Virus record (IMG/VR): IMGVR_UViG_3300048586_000080
Span: 1 to 38,401 of that record
Origin: a virus
Reading direction: 5' to 3' (one strand)
Length of the DNA: 38,401 bases
The notes under the pieces were generated by a model. That model searched no databases. It was given only the letters and a program-made list of their open reading frames with translations, and was not told the DNA's origin. This document shows, one piece after another, positions 14,097-20,660 of this stretch. A program made the position numbers and the translations under genes. The number at the start of each line of letters is the position of its first letter. Positions within the stretch are counted from its first letter, which is position 1.

Positions 14097-14326
14097 CACT
14101 CACCGCCTCGCAATGCGGCGTCGAGAAGTGCGACCGTGCCCGCCGCTTGCGTAGCGTCTCTCGCTTCCACGATGGCGGCTCGCAGCCGCTTGACTTCCTG
14201 GCGCAATTCATCACGCCCGCAGTCCGGGCAGTGGTTCGGGCAGTACCAGACGTCACCCTCAGTGGAGTGCATCCAGTCGCGAGGACCAGACACAACACAC
14301 CCGACATGGGCACAGGACTCAGTCAC
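14096..14326 (-). CDS. Small zinc-binding protein with coiled coil
   Basis: A 76-residue protein starting at a GTG that overlaps the rusA stop as GTGA, with TTTGGAG upstream. It has CAHVGC near residue 5, a further WYCPNHCPDCGRDELRQE cluster and a C-terminal helix (VKRLRAAIVEARDATQAAG). Likely a zinc-binding accessory protein; function unknown. Confidence 0.65.
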   Translation of the reverse strand: MTESCAHVGCVVSGPRDWMHSTEGDVWYCPNHCPDCGRDELRQEVKRLRAAIVEARDATQAAGTVALLDAALRGGE

Positions 14327-14733
14327 GGCATCTCCAAACGGATCACTGCGCCGGTCCAGCCGACAACCTCGACCTTCGACGCGTGCAGTTCGCAGATCAG
14401 CGCGTCGGAACGGATCAGACCGCCGGCCTCGAGCGCGTCGCCGACAGCACGGACGAGCTTGTCCAGGTCCGGTGCGGTCGTCTTCGGACCGCGGCCGGCT
14501 GCACGGACAGCCTTCGACCGGGACCGTGGCATCGGACAACGGAACTCGACGGTCAACCGGATCGGCTCGTCGATCGGCACGTCAGGTGCCACGTCTCTCG
14601 CTGCGTTGGTGAGACTGTCACGCCACGTCGCGAGCGTCTTCGACGACTCGACCATCCGCCCGTTACCAACATGCTTTTTCGATCCCTGAGGACTTGGCAG
14701 CCCCAGAACCTCGAACTCCACAACAGATGTCAT
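14323..14733 (-). CDS. rusA: RusA-family Holliday junction resolvase
   Basis: A 136-residue endonuclease that cuts four-way DNA junctions as a dimer, needed for phage recombination or for clearing branched DNA before packaging. The family's Asp-rich core is clear: TTAPDLDKLVRAVGDALEAG then GLIRSDALICELHASK. The N-terminus EFEVLGLPSPQGSKK is the usual RusA first strand and loop. The start is an ATG overlapping the stop of the preceding HNH gene (ATGA). The first 14 codons recur, diverged, as the start of that HNH gene. Confidence 0.9.
   Translation of the reverse strand: MTSVVEFEVLGLPSPQGSKKHVGNGRMVESSKTLATWRDSLTNAARDVAPDVPIDEPIRLTVEFRCPMPRSRSKAVRAAGRGPKTTAPDLDKLVRAVGDALEAGGLIRSDALICELHASKVEVVGWTGAVIRLEMP
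14692..14733 (-). repeat. rusA 5' end, resident copy
   Basis: Encodes MTSVVEFEVLGLPS. The same block with one amino-acid change and several silent differences starts the HNH gene (15147-15188). Confidence 0.85.
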
Positions 14734-15188
14734 GCTCGTTCCGCCTTCAGTCGGGCGCGACGTTCCCGCTCGGCGATCCGCTTGGCTTCGCGCCGCGCCT
14801 CTTCGTACTCAGCGAGACAGATGGGGCACCGACGCTGTCCGCGCATGGGCTCTAGCTGGTGGCCCTTCCTGCACTCGGTCATGCCAGCCGGGGTCAGGGG
14901 TGACCGGCGGATGTTCTCGCCTGGCGTCACCGGCTCGAGGTGCGCCGGGTTGACGCAGTGCCGCACACGGCACAGGTGGTCTAGATGCTTGCCATCGGGT
15001 GGTTCGCCCACCAGTAGGCGGTAGACCAGTCGGTGCGCCTGGTGCGTCTTGTTGTTGAGCGATGTCCAGCCGTAGCCGTCGCGGCTCTTGGACTTGTTCC
15101 AGAGCCAGCATCCGCTGGCGTCGATGTCGATGCCGCGCTGGATGTGTGACGGCAGGCCGAGCACTTCGAACTCCACGAGCGACGTCAT
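14730..15188 (-). CDS. HNH endonuclease fused to a diverged rusA 5' end
   Basis: A 152-residue protein. Residues 1-14 (MTSLVEFEVLGLPS) are a diverged copy of the RusA start; from residue 15 the chain becomes an HNH_3 endonuclease: GCWLWNKSKSRDGYGW (27-41), HRLVYRLLVGEPP, the core LDHLCRVRHCVNPAHLEP (D70 H71, C73, C78, N80, H83), then a zinc module with C106 and C121-x2-C124 and a basic helical tail. Start and stop are both ATGA overlaps, so the gene is inserted without breaking coupling from the upstream gene to rusA. A homing endonuclease that targets or targeted rusA is likely. Confidence 0.85.
   Translation of the reverse strand: MTSLVEFEVLGLPSHIQRGIDIDASGCWLWNKSKSRDGYGWTSLNNKTHQAHRLVYRLLVGEPPDGKHLDHLCRVRHCVNPAHLEPVTPGENIRRSPLTPAGMTECRKGHQLEPMRGQRRCPICLAEYEEARREAKRIAERERRARLKAERA
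15147..15188 (-). repeat. rusA 5' end, captured copy
   Basis: Homologous to 14692-14733 but diverged mostly at silent positions, including the ATGA coupling sequence. Ends abruptly where the HNH sequence starts. Confidence 0.85.
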
Positions 15189-15754
15189 GCGACACGCTCC
15201 ACGAGGGGACGCAGCACGCCGCGGCGGTCCGGTTCGTAGCCGACGAGCCCGAACGCTGCGAGACGCACCAGATGGGCGTGTGCCGTGCTCTTCGCCATGC
15301 CACGCGTGTCGGCGACCTGGTCGACCGTGACACGCCCGTAGTGGCGCCACAGGTTCAGGACGCAGAACAGGGTGCGGATGTGCGTGTCCTCGATCCGCTT
15401 CGGGCCATCCACGACGGTCTCGAGGACCGGCTTCGCCAACGGGAGCGACACCCTGTCCAAGCTGTACCCGTGCTCCTTCGCCCACAGCGGGTCGGTCGTG
15501 ATCCTGTGGTCGCACCAGGCGCACAGATGCAGGAGCATCGACGGATGGTTCACGCCCGGCCCGCGACGGCCGGCGCGGTGATGATGCGACGTGGCTTTGC
15601 GGGTGCAGCCGTCGACCTCACAGATGCCACCGGAGCGAGCGTCAACGATCTCGTAGCCGGCGCGCTTCTCGGCTTCCCACTGGGCGCGACGAGCCTGCTG
15701 CGGCGAACGCTTCCCCGTCGTCTTCGCGAGGGGTTCCACCATGCGGTCAGACAC
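15185..15754 (-). CDS. HNH domain fused to a winged-helix domain
   Basis: A 189-residue protein, start GTG at 15754 overlapping the previous gene by eight bases; an ATG 12 bases later is possible. Residues about 40-95 form an HNH nuclease: C45 and C50, SHHHRAG (57-59), N69-H70, then LCAWCDH (C78, C81, H83). Residues about 123-189 form a winged helix: TLFCVLNLWRHYGRVTVDQV, a recognition helix MAKSTAHAHLVRLAAFGLVG and a wing with YEPDRRGVLRPL. The fusion suggests a nuclease guided to, or repressing, a specific DNA site. Confidence 0.75.
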   Translation of the reverse strand: MSDRMVEPLAKTTGKRSPQQARRAQWEAEKRAGYEIVDARSGGICEVDGCTRKATSHHHRAGRRGPGVNHPSMLLHLCAWCDHRITTDPLWAKEHGYSLDRVSLPLAKPVLETVVDGPKRIEDTHIRTLFCVLNLWRHYGRVTVDQVADTRGMAKSTAHAHLVRLAAFGLVGYEPDRRGVLRPLVERVA

Positions 15755-16025
15755 GAGACACCCCACAGTCCAACTCCAAACGACGAACAGCTCGGCAGCC
15801 CTCGGCGGTTGGGACTTGAAGGTCGGAAGCGAGACGACTACACGCCTTGCAGATCGGCTTCGCTACGGCGCTGATCTCTCTCGCCCGCCACGTGACCTCA
15901 TGTGGGATGGCGTTCAGCACCACCCCGAACGAACCCCACTCATGCGGCGGCGGGACAATGAACTGCGGGTCGTAGCCGGCTTCGGCTACGCACATGCGGA
16001 CACGTTCCAACACGTCGTCACTCAT
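15747..16025 (-). CDS. Small early protein with one CxxC
   Basis: A 92-residue protein, start ATG overlapping the previous stop as ATGA. Starts MSDDVLERVRMCVAEAGYD; the middle contains WGSFGVVLNAIPHEVTW, then ICKACSRLASD. No family recognised. It may bind one metal ion with C-terminal Cys residues. Confidence 0.6.
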   Translation of the reverse strand: MSDDVLERVRMCVAEAGYDPQFIVPPPHEWGSFGVVLNAIPHEVTWRAREISAVAKPICKACSRLASDLQVPTAEGCRAVRRLELDCGVSRV

Positions 16026-16288
16026 CGTCCGGCCTCCAACAGCGCGCGACCGGACTTGGTCAGAACCACCTCAGAGCGCCGGAACTGCCCTGGCAGCACC
16101 TGAATCAACCCACGGTCGTTCAGGTACTCGTACGGTGCAGATAGCAATGCATCGGGGATCCGTGTGGCGTTCACCCAGCGCATGGGCTTGGGACCTGTGG
16201 GCCAGAGGGCGACTACCTCGCCCTTGCCGACGGCGGCGAGCGCGGCCCTGCGCGCGGGGGTCATCTTCAGCTCGTCGTCGTCACTCAT
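16022..16288 (-). CDS. Winged-helix-like small protein
   Basis: An 88-residue protein. After an acidic start, PARRAALAAVGKGEVVALWP and LSAPYEYLNDRGLIQVLPG, then RSEVVLTKSGRALLEAG, resemble a small winged helix (recognition helix followed by a beta wing, ending LTxxGRALLE). A DNA-binding role is possible. Coupled on both sides. Confidence 0.6.
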   Translation of the reverse strand: MSDDDELKMTPARRAALAAVGKGEVVALWPTGPKPMRWVNATRIPDALLSAPYEYLNDRGLIQVLPGQFRRSEVVLTKSGRALLEAGR

Positions 16289-16451
16289 CTACGCACCTCT
16301 TTGCGTACGCCTGGTGCGGCATGTACGTCACCGTCCAGTCCTCCTCAACCACCTCAGCCAACGCCAGCTCCATCGCGCTTTCCTCGTCCCGCGCGTTCAC
16401 ACCGACCTGAGCTGCCTGCATCCGCTCCAAATCCACGATGTAGTCAGGCAT
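16281..16451 (-). CDS. 56-residue acidic protein
   Basis: Begins MPDYIVDLERMQAAQVGVNA and continues with an acidic helix (DEESAMELALAEVVEEDW) and a C-terminal VTYMPHQAYAKRC. The fold may be a helix followed by a strand. Both ends overlap neighbours by eight bases. Its MPDYI start is shared with the gene at 17674-18039. Confidence 0.65.
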   Translation of the reverse strand: MPDYIVDLERMQAAQVGVNARDEESAMELALAEVVEEDWTVTYMPHQAYAKRCVDE

Positions 16452-17085
16452 CCGACGGCTCCTCGAAGGGTCGTTCCAGCCACTTCCGCAGCGCGTCGGC
16501 CTGCTCGTCCGTCAGCGCAGCGCGGGTGACGGTGATGCCGTTCTCGTGCGCCCAGTCCTTGAGCTCGCCCCGCTGTTTCTCGTCCAACATCTGGATCGCC
16601 GGAGCGACCGCGTCGAACGGGGTCAACGGCTCGACGGGGCGCAGGTCGTTCCACTCGTCCTTCGCCCACAAGGCCAGGCCGATCCCGAAGCGCATCGCCC
16701 CGTTGCGGAGCAGGTCGCCGATCAGTTCCTTCTCGGGTTCCGGCTTGTTGGCGTCGCAGGTCCCGACACAGATCAGCGTCTTGCCCAGCAGGGTCAACCG
16801 GCCCCACATCCGCAGATGCGACCCAGCGAGCGTGACGACAGGTTCGCCGGCGTCGTTGAACGCGATCGGTTCCCACGACCACTCCGGGTCAATCTCGATC
16901 AACGCACGGGTCACGGACGCGTGACCCATGTAGTCCAGGTGGACGGCGGGCAGTCCGTGCCAGCCGCCGCACTCGCGACACGACCCCTTCTCGTTGTCGC
17001 GCTTGGTCGGCTTCGGGAGCTTGTCGACCAGCGTGGACGGCGGGTTGCCCCACACCGTCAACACGTTCCGCAGAGCGTCGGTCAC
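16444..17085 (-). CDS. Rad52/Sak-like single-strand annealing protein
   Basis: A 213-residue protein, start GTG overlapping the previous stop as GTGA. It contains HLDYMGHASVTRALIEIDPE then WSWEPIAF, a mid beta-sheet (RMWGRLTLLGKTLICVG) and the helix ELIGDLLRNGAMRFGIGLAL followed by W. This matches the Rad52 superfamily pattern in which an Asp-(A/L)-L-x-x-(A/G)-A-x-R-F-G-I-G-L helix follows a beta core. An N-terminal CRECGGWH may bind zinc. It probably promotes strand annealing in phage recombination, with RusA resolving the products. Confidence 0.65.
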   Translation of the reverse strand: MTDALRNVLTVWGNPPSTLVDKLPKPTKRDNEKGSCRECGGWHGLPAVHLDYMGHASVTRALIEIDPEWSWEPIAFNDAGEPVVTLAGSHLRMWGRLTLLGKTLICVGTCDANKPEPEKELIGDLLRNGAMRFGIGLALWAKDEWNDLRPVEPLTPFDAVAPAIQMLDEKQRGELKDWAHENGITVTRAALTDEQADALRKWLERPFEEPSDA

Positions 17086-17465
17086 GAGAACTCACCGCCG
17101 ATGAACGAGAACCCGTCAGCGTCAAGCCAGTCGCACCCTGGGGCAACCTCGGCCGCCGTGCCGCGGTTCTCCACCATCCAGTCGAACTGGCGGCGACGGG
17201 ACTCCATCGGCACCAACTCCACGCACCGAATGAACTCCTCGACATCGTGCTCGGCGCCGTACTCGTCGAAGATGCGGCCAGCGCCGCCACGTAGCTCGGC
17301 CTTCCAGTCCTGCCAGGAGACGACCCACGGCTCAGCGTCCCCACCATCGTCCGGCCATGTGAAGTGGCCGCGGAACTTGTTGAGGCTCTTGCAGATGTGC
17401 AGCACCTCGTCGGAGCGGCCGCAGTGCTCGCACGGCTCGGTGCGCCAGTAGTAGTTGGTGCCCAT
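17082..17465 (-). CDS. MGTNYYW family protein
   Basis: A 127-residue protein from an ATG that overlaps the previous stop (TGATG). It starts MGTNYYWRTEPCEHCGRSDE, then ICKSLNKFRGHF, a widespread but uncharacterised family in bacteria and phages with a single CxxC and an aromatic core. The rest is rich in Trp and acidic residues (WVVSWQDWKAELRG; QFDWMVENRG). No activity known. Confidence 0.75.
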   Translation of the reverse strand: MGTNYYWRTEPCEHCGRSDEVLHICKSLNKFRGHFTWPDDGGDAEPWVVSWQDWKAELRGGAGRIFDEYGAEHDVEEFIRCVELVPMESRRRQFDWMVENRGTAAEVAPGCDWLDADGFSFIGGEFS

Positions 17466-17674
17466 CAGCTCTTCACCTCGTACGGGTCGTCGTGTCTGGG
17501 GTGATGAGCGTTCGCGTTCGTGAACTTCACGTACATGCACTGCGCTTGACGGACCGAACGCTCGACCGTCATCCACTCACCAGCGGGGTGTTTGAAATCA
17601 GCTGGGAGCCGAACAACCATCCCCGCTTGGAGGTCGCGGGCTTCGACCTGCTCGAGCTTGGTGTCGACAGCCAT
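17465..17674 (-). CDS. Small beta-rich protein
   Basis: A 69-residue protein starting at an ATG overlapping the previous stop as TGATG. The sequence QVEARDLQAGMVVRLPADF, GEWMTVERSVRQAQCMYVKF suggests a small SH3-like barrel of the type that follows an R-D-L-x-x-G-M motif. Function unknown. Confidence 0.65.
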   Translation of the reverse strand: MAVDTKLEQVEARDLQAGMVVRLPADFKHPAGEWMTVERSVRQAQCMYVKFTNANAHHPRHDDPYEVKS

Positions 17675-18039
17675 CAGAAACCGGCCTGTTCGCGGCGGTC
17701 GGCCAGCTCGTCAGCGATCCACGGCGTTGCGTCCTCCGACGACATCAGGTAGGCGCCGAGCGTCACCATCGCCTCAGCGAGCGCCGACCGAAGCTCGTCG
17801 TCGACTTCGGCTGCGGCCTGGCCGGCGTGACCCAGCCAGTACGCCGCCTGCAAGAGTCGCTGCTCACCATGGCTCAGACAGTTCCAAGCGGTGGCGTCGT
17901 TGCCGTCGAGTTCTCCGAGCTCGTCGAGCAGGGCGAGGTTCACGCGGTGCGGGCCGGAGAACGCGCGCAACACGGGTGTGTCGAGCTTGTCGGCGAGCCG
18001 TGCCGTGAGCCGGCTGGTCTCAGCGATGTAGTCGGGCAT
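17674..18039 (-). CDS. Helical early protein, first of its cluster
   Basis: A 121-residue protein, almost entirely helical: MPDYIAETSRLTARLADKLD, VNLALLDELGELDGND, LQAAYWLGHAGQAAAEVDDE. It has only a weak ribosome site (AGCAGG), and two hairpins lie upstream, so it may start a separate transcript. Function unknown. Confidence 0.65.
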   Translation of the reverse strand: MPDYIAETSRLTARLADKLDTPVLRAFSGPHRVNLALLDELGELDGNDATAWNCLSHGEQRLLQAAYWLGHAGQAAAEVDDELRSALAEAMVTLGAYLMSSEDATPWIADELADRREQAGF

Positions 18040-18064
18040 GTGCGGTAACCTGCTTTCGGTTGTT

Positions 18065-18101
18065 GCCCCTCACCCGTTGCTTGGTCGCTCAGGTGAGGGG
18101 C
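18065..18101. terminator. 10-bp hairpin with U-rich flank on the rightward strand
   Basis: GCCCCTCACC (18065-18074) pairs with GGTGAGGGGC (18092-18101). On the rightward strand it is followed by UUCUUCUU, and on the leftward strand preceded by the matching A-rich run. It lies in the leader of the gene at 17674-18039. It could stop antisense transcription or act as an attenuator. Confidence 0.45.
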
Positions 18102-18120
18102 TTCTTCTTGTGTGCGGGGT

Positions 18121-18170
18121 TGCCCTGGGGTCAGCCGAGGAGGGGGAAGGAAGGGAGCGACCCCAGGGCA
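18121..18170. terminator. 12-bp stem with purine-rich loop
   Basis: TGCCCTGGGGTC (18121-18132) pairs perfectly with GACCCCAGGGCA (18159-18170). The 26-base loop is strongly purine-rich on the plus strand. The stem begins four bases after the stop of the gene at 18175, a good position for a leftward terminator, but no U-run follows. Confidence 0.5.
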
Positions 18171-18174
18171 GAAC

Positions 18175-18330
18175 TCAGCGGAAACGACCGTGGTCGTCGA
18201 CGCGAGACCAGAACTCGTCGTCAGACAGCCGGTCAGGTGAGTCGCCTGCTGCGAACGAGCGGCCACAGATGAGAGCGATACCGACCGCGACAAGCAGCCA
18301 GCCAGCGAAGACGAACAGCAGCTCGGTCAT
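18175..18330 (-). CDS. 51-residue single-helix membrane protein
   Basis: Starts MTELLFVFAGWLLVAVGIAL with a membrane helix at about 3-22, then a polar acidic tail (DRLSDDEFWSRVDDHGRFR). The ATG overlaps the previous stop (ATGA). Likely an inner-membrane peptide with a cytoplasmic tail; function unknown. Confidence 0.65.
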   Translation of the reverse strand: MTELLFVFAGWLLVAVGIALICGRSFAAGDSPDRLSDDEFWSRVDDHGRFR

Positions 18331-18530
18331 GGCGCGTCATCCAGTAGCGCCCAGAGGTCACCGTCGATCGACGTGTCGGTTGACCCGACACCGTCACGAT
18401 GGCGAGCGATGCCGGAACGCAGGCGAGCGACCTCGGCTTCGGCGTCTGCGAGCTGCTGTTCGAGCCGTGCGATCTCAGCACTGCCGTCCAGCTCGGACGC
18501 GATCGCGGCCCACGACAGTCGGTCGCTCAT
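18327..18530 (-). CDS. Coiled-coil small protein
   Basis: A 67-residue protein with AGAAGGA upstream. After MSDRLSWAAIASELDG it forms one coiled coil (AEIARLEQQLADAEAEVARL then RSGIARH) and an acidic end. It may oligomerise, perhaps with the two small membrane proteins that flank it. Confidence 0.65.
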   Translation of the reverse strand: MSDRLSWAAIASELDGSAEIARLEQQLADAEAEVARLRSGIARHRDGVGSTDTSIDGDLWALLDDAP

Positions 18531-18649
18531 CGCTTGTCCTTCTCGTCTCGTTCGCGCACCCATTGCAGGAACGCCAACACGACCAGCAGCGACACGACAG
18601 CAGCCGCGACCACCAACACCCGACCCAACACGAACACCTGAGCAGTCAC
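18527..18649 (-). CDS. 40-residue single-helix membrane protein
   Basis: Reads from a GTG (GTGA overlap) as MTAQVFVLGRVLVVAAAVVS, with one membrane helix at about 7-30 and a charged tail (QWVRERDEKDKR). The stop overlaps the next start by three bases. Function unknown. Confidence 0.65.
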   Translation of the reverse strand: MTAQVFVLGRVLVVAAAVVSLLVVLAFLQWVRERDEKDKR

Positions 18650-18927
18650 GACGGGTCACCTACGTAGCGGACCCACACGTCGACCCGGATCTTGCCGTCG
18701 ACCGTGCGCATGTTCCGGCCAGTCGCCTCGTACTCGCCCGCCGTGAGACCTGCCAGTTTCCCGGTCTTGATATGGGTGACGGTCGACGGATGGAGCGGCC
18801 CCAGGTTGCCCCACTGGCCCGGTCGGTCCCTAAATGGGGCGAGCCGCTTATACCAAATCCCCGCGGAGCCGCTCGTCGAACGCTTGTCCGGCGGCAGCTC
18901 ACCCCACTCGACCTCGGCGTCGCTCAT
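18646..18927 (-). CDS. Small phage protein with aromatic/basic core
   Basis: A 93-residue protein, ATG at 18927 with GGAGC upstream. It contains WYKRLAPFRDRPGQWGNLG, LHPSTVTHIKTGKLAGLTAG then EYEATGRNM, and ends DGKIRVDVWVRYVGD. The S/T-x-x-x-x-I-K-x-G then G-E-Y/F-E-A pattern is recurrent in small actinophage proteins. Possibly DNA-binding; unproven. Confidence 0.65.
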   Translation of the reverse strand: MSDAEVEWGELPPDKRSTSGSAGIWYKRLAPFRDRPGQWGNLGPLHPSTVTHIKTGKLAGLTAGEYEATGRNMRTVDGKIRVDVWVRYVGDPS

Positions 18928-19064
18928 CGCTGACGCTCCGGTGCCAGGGCGTCCATCTGTCGACGGTGCTTCTCGACCTCTTCGAACCCACGGACCCGGC
19001 CGGGCCAGCAGTAGATGAGACCGGACACACACGCCACGATCCCCAACGCGAACAGGCCACCCAT
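18924..19064 (-). CDS. 46-residue single-helix membrane protein
   Basis: MGGLFALGIVACVSGLIYCW forms a membrane helix, followed by a basic, polar tail (RVRGFEEVEKHRRQMDALAP). The ATG overlaps the clamp stop (TGATG). The two membrane Cys residues are unusual. Function unknown. Confidence 0.65.
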   Translation of the reverse strand: MGGLFALGIVACVSGLIYCWPGRVRGFEEVEKHRRQMDALAPERQR

Positions 19065-19753
19065 CAGGACACCTGGACGGGCATCGATGCCGCGTCGAGT
19101 CGCAGGTCCAAGGCGTTGACGTAGAAGGCGCAGACGTTCTTGGAGTTGAACGTCGAGAAGCGCATCGGCGCACCGCCGAGGATCGACGCGGCCTTGCACA
19201 TGCGGCCGAACGTGTCGGGGTTGAACGACGGCAGCTCGACGGGCATCGCCGTCTGGTCGATGTGCTGGTCCAGGTCCGGGTAGATGTCGATGTCGCGCAC
19301 CTCGCCGAACGCCAACCGCTCGACGCAGGTGAGCGACACGCCGCGGCCGGTCCAGTTGCCGGTGGACGACAGGTTGAACTTGCCGGTGCGGCCGACTCGG
19401 ATCTGTGTGGTGAGTCCGATGCCGCTCGACGCCCGGTACTTGAGCTTCTTCACGTCGGCGGGGTTGACGACAAACCCGCACGTCAGGTTCGGGGTGCCGT
19501 CGCACTCGGCGGTGATGCGACCTGCCACGTAGGCGTCGGTGGCTCGGAAGGTGACCTTGTCGCCCTTGTCGTTGACGGTCATGTGGATTACCTCCAACAT
19601 CGGCCGGAACTCGTCGTGCGAGCGGAACAGCTCGAGCGCCTGCACGACCTGGATCAGCTCGCCCGTGTTGAGCTCCACCGTTCCGGTGGCGGACGGGCCG
19701 GCCTTCTTGGCGTCGGCCTTGGTCGTGGGCTTCTCTGCGGTGGCGGTGCTCAT
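19064..19753 (-). CDS. DnaN-like sliding clamp (shortened)
   Basis: A 229-residue protein starting at an ATG that overlaps the previous stop (ATGA). The core resembles the bacterial beta clamp: ELIQVVQALELFRSHDEFRP, MLEVIHMTVNDKGDKVTFRA, then TDAYVAGRITAE and FVVNPADVKKLKY. This matches the clamp order helix, strand, A-T-D-x-x-x-x-A, then a later P-A-x-x-x-x-x segment. Bacterial DnaN is about 370 residues in three domains, so this would hold roughly two. It could be a processivity factor, a decoy, or a host-clamp-interacting protein. The N-terminal 20 residues are Lys/Ala/Thr-rich. Confidence 0.6.
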   Translation of the reverse strand: MSTATAEKPTTKADAKKAGPSATGTVELNTGELIQVVQALELFRSHDEFRPMLEVIHMTVNDKGDKVTFRATDAYVAGRITAECDGTPNLTCGFVVNPADVKKLKYRASSGIGLTTQIRVGRTGKFNLSSTGNWTGRGVSLTCVERLAFGEVRDIDIYPDLDQHIDQTAMPVELPSFNPDTFGRMCKAASILGGAPMRFSTFNSKNVCAFYVNALDLRLDAASMPVQVS

Positions 19754-20562
19754 GGGGTCTCGCTTTCGATGTGGACGGAACGTGTGCGAAGGGCGGCGCA
19801 GGCGATGTCGGACAGTTCCTGCGCGGTGAGTTCGGGGTGGTCGGCGATGACACCGAGCGCGTACTCCCAGGTCTGGGTGAGGTAGGAGCGGCGCCACACC
19901 TGGTCGTCGTTGCCTTCCATGAGCGCGACGGATCGGCCGAGGAGTGCGATGGCGTCGCGGGCGATGTCGTCGCGCGCTTCGATCGGTTCGATCAGGGGTG
20001 ACCCGGCAGAGGGTTGCGACGGCGACGCCTCAACCTCTGCCGGGTCGTCCGAGGGAACCTCTCGCATCGGCTCCGGCTCGGGGGTGGCAGGAGAGGGTGG
20101 AGCGGGTTCGTCGCCGCCCGGCCCCTCTCCCGCGAACTCGACGGTCGTGGACTCGGTGGTCCGCGTCGTCGCCTTGTACGTCTTGCCGTCCGCACCTTCG
20201 ACCTCGGCAGGTGGCTCAATCTGAGCCACCTGCTTGGCGACGGTGTTGCGGCTCGCCCCGGTCGTCATGGCGATCTGCCGCTGTGACATGCCGGCGTTGC
20301 GAAGGCCGATCATCAGCACCTGTCGCGCCGCAGGGTTCAACCCGACGCCGGGGAACTCCTGGTCGATGAACGACTCCCAGTTCTTGTGGCCGAGCGGCTT
20401 CCAGATCCGTCGCTCCCACGCCTCGAGGATCAGTTCAGCGGTGAGCTGGACCGATCCGCGCATCTTGTCGACGTGCCGCTGTGCCTCCTCCTCGGAGAAC
20501 ACCTCGATGACCTCGGCGTCGGTCAGCACCTCACCTGTGATCGGGTCTGCCGGGAGGCCCAT
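19750..20562 (-). CDS. ParB-like HTH regulatory protein
   Basis: A 270-residue protein. Residues 1-110 include a helical core KMRGSVQLTAELILEAWERR, LGHKNWESFIDQEFPG, then NPAARQVLMIGLRNAGMSQR leading into the HTH recognition helix QIAMTTGASRNTVAKQV (about 100-116), followed by GADGKTYKATTR. These are typical of the ParB/KorB-like HTH proteins of actinobacterial phages. The middle is a Pro/Glu-rich linker, and the C-terminal 80 residues are helical (LTAQELSDIACAALRTRSV). Likely an early regulator or partition-like DNA-binding protein; it lacks an obvious ParB N-terminal nuclease motif. Confidence 0.65.
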   Translation of the reverse strand: MGLPADPITGEVLTDAEVIEVFSEEEAQRHVDKMRGSVQLTAELILEAWERRIWKPLGHKNWESFIDQEFPGVGLNPAARQVLMIGLRNAGMSQRQIAMTTGASRNTVAKQVAQIEPPAEVEGADGKTYKATTRTTESTTVEFAGEGPGGDEPAPPSPATPEPEPMREVPSDDPAEVEASPSQPSAGSPLIEPIEARDDIARDAIALLGRSVALMEGNDDQVWRRSYLTQTWEYALGVIADHPELTAQELSDIACAALRTRSVHIESETP

Positions 20563-20660
20563 CAGCTCATCCCTACGATCGGGGCGCAGAGAGCGATGAC
20601 CAGACCGCCAGTCAGAGCGACGATCGCAGTGACGACCGCGAGGTGGAACCAGCGCCTCAT
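20562..20660 (-). CDS. 32-residue membrane peptide
   Basis: MRRWFHLAVVTAIVALTGGL continues VIALCAPIVGMS: a basic start followed by one long membrane helix. It overlaps the upstream stop (ATGA) and the downstream ATG (TGATG), so coupling supports translation. Function unknown. Confidence 0.6.
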   Translation of the reverse strand: MRRWFHLAVVTAIVALTGGLVIALCAPIVGMS

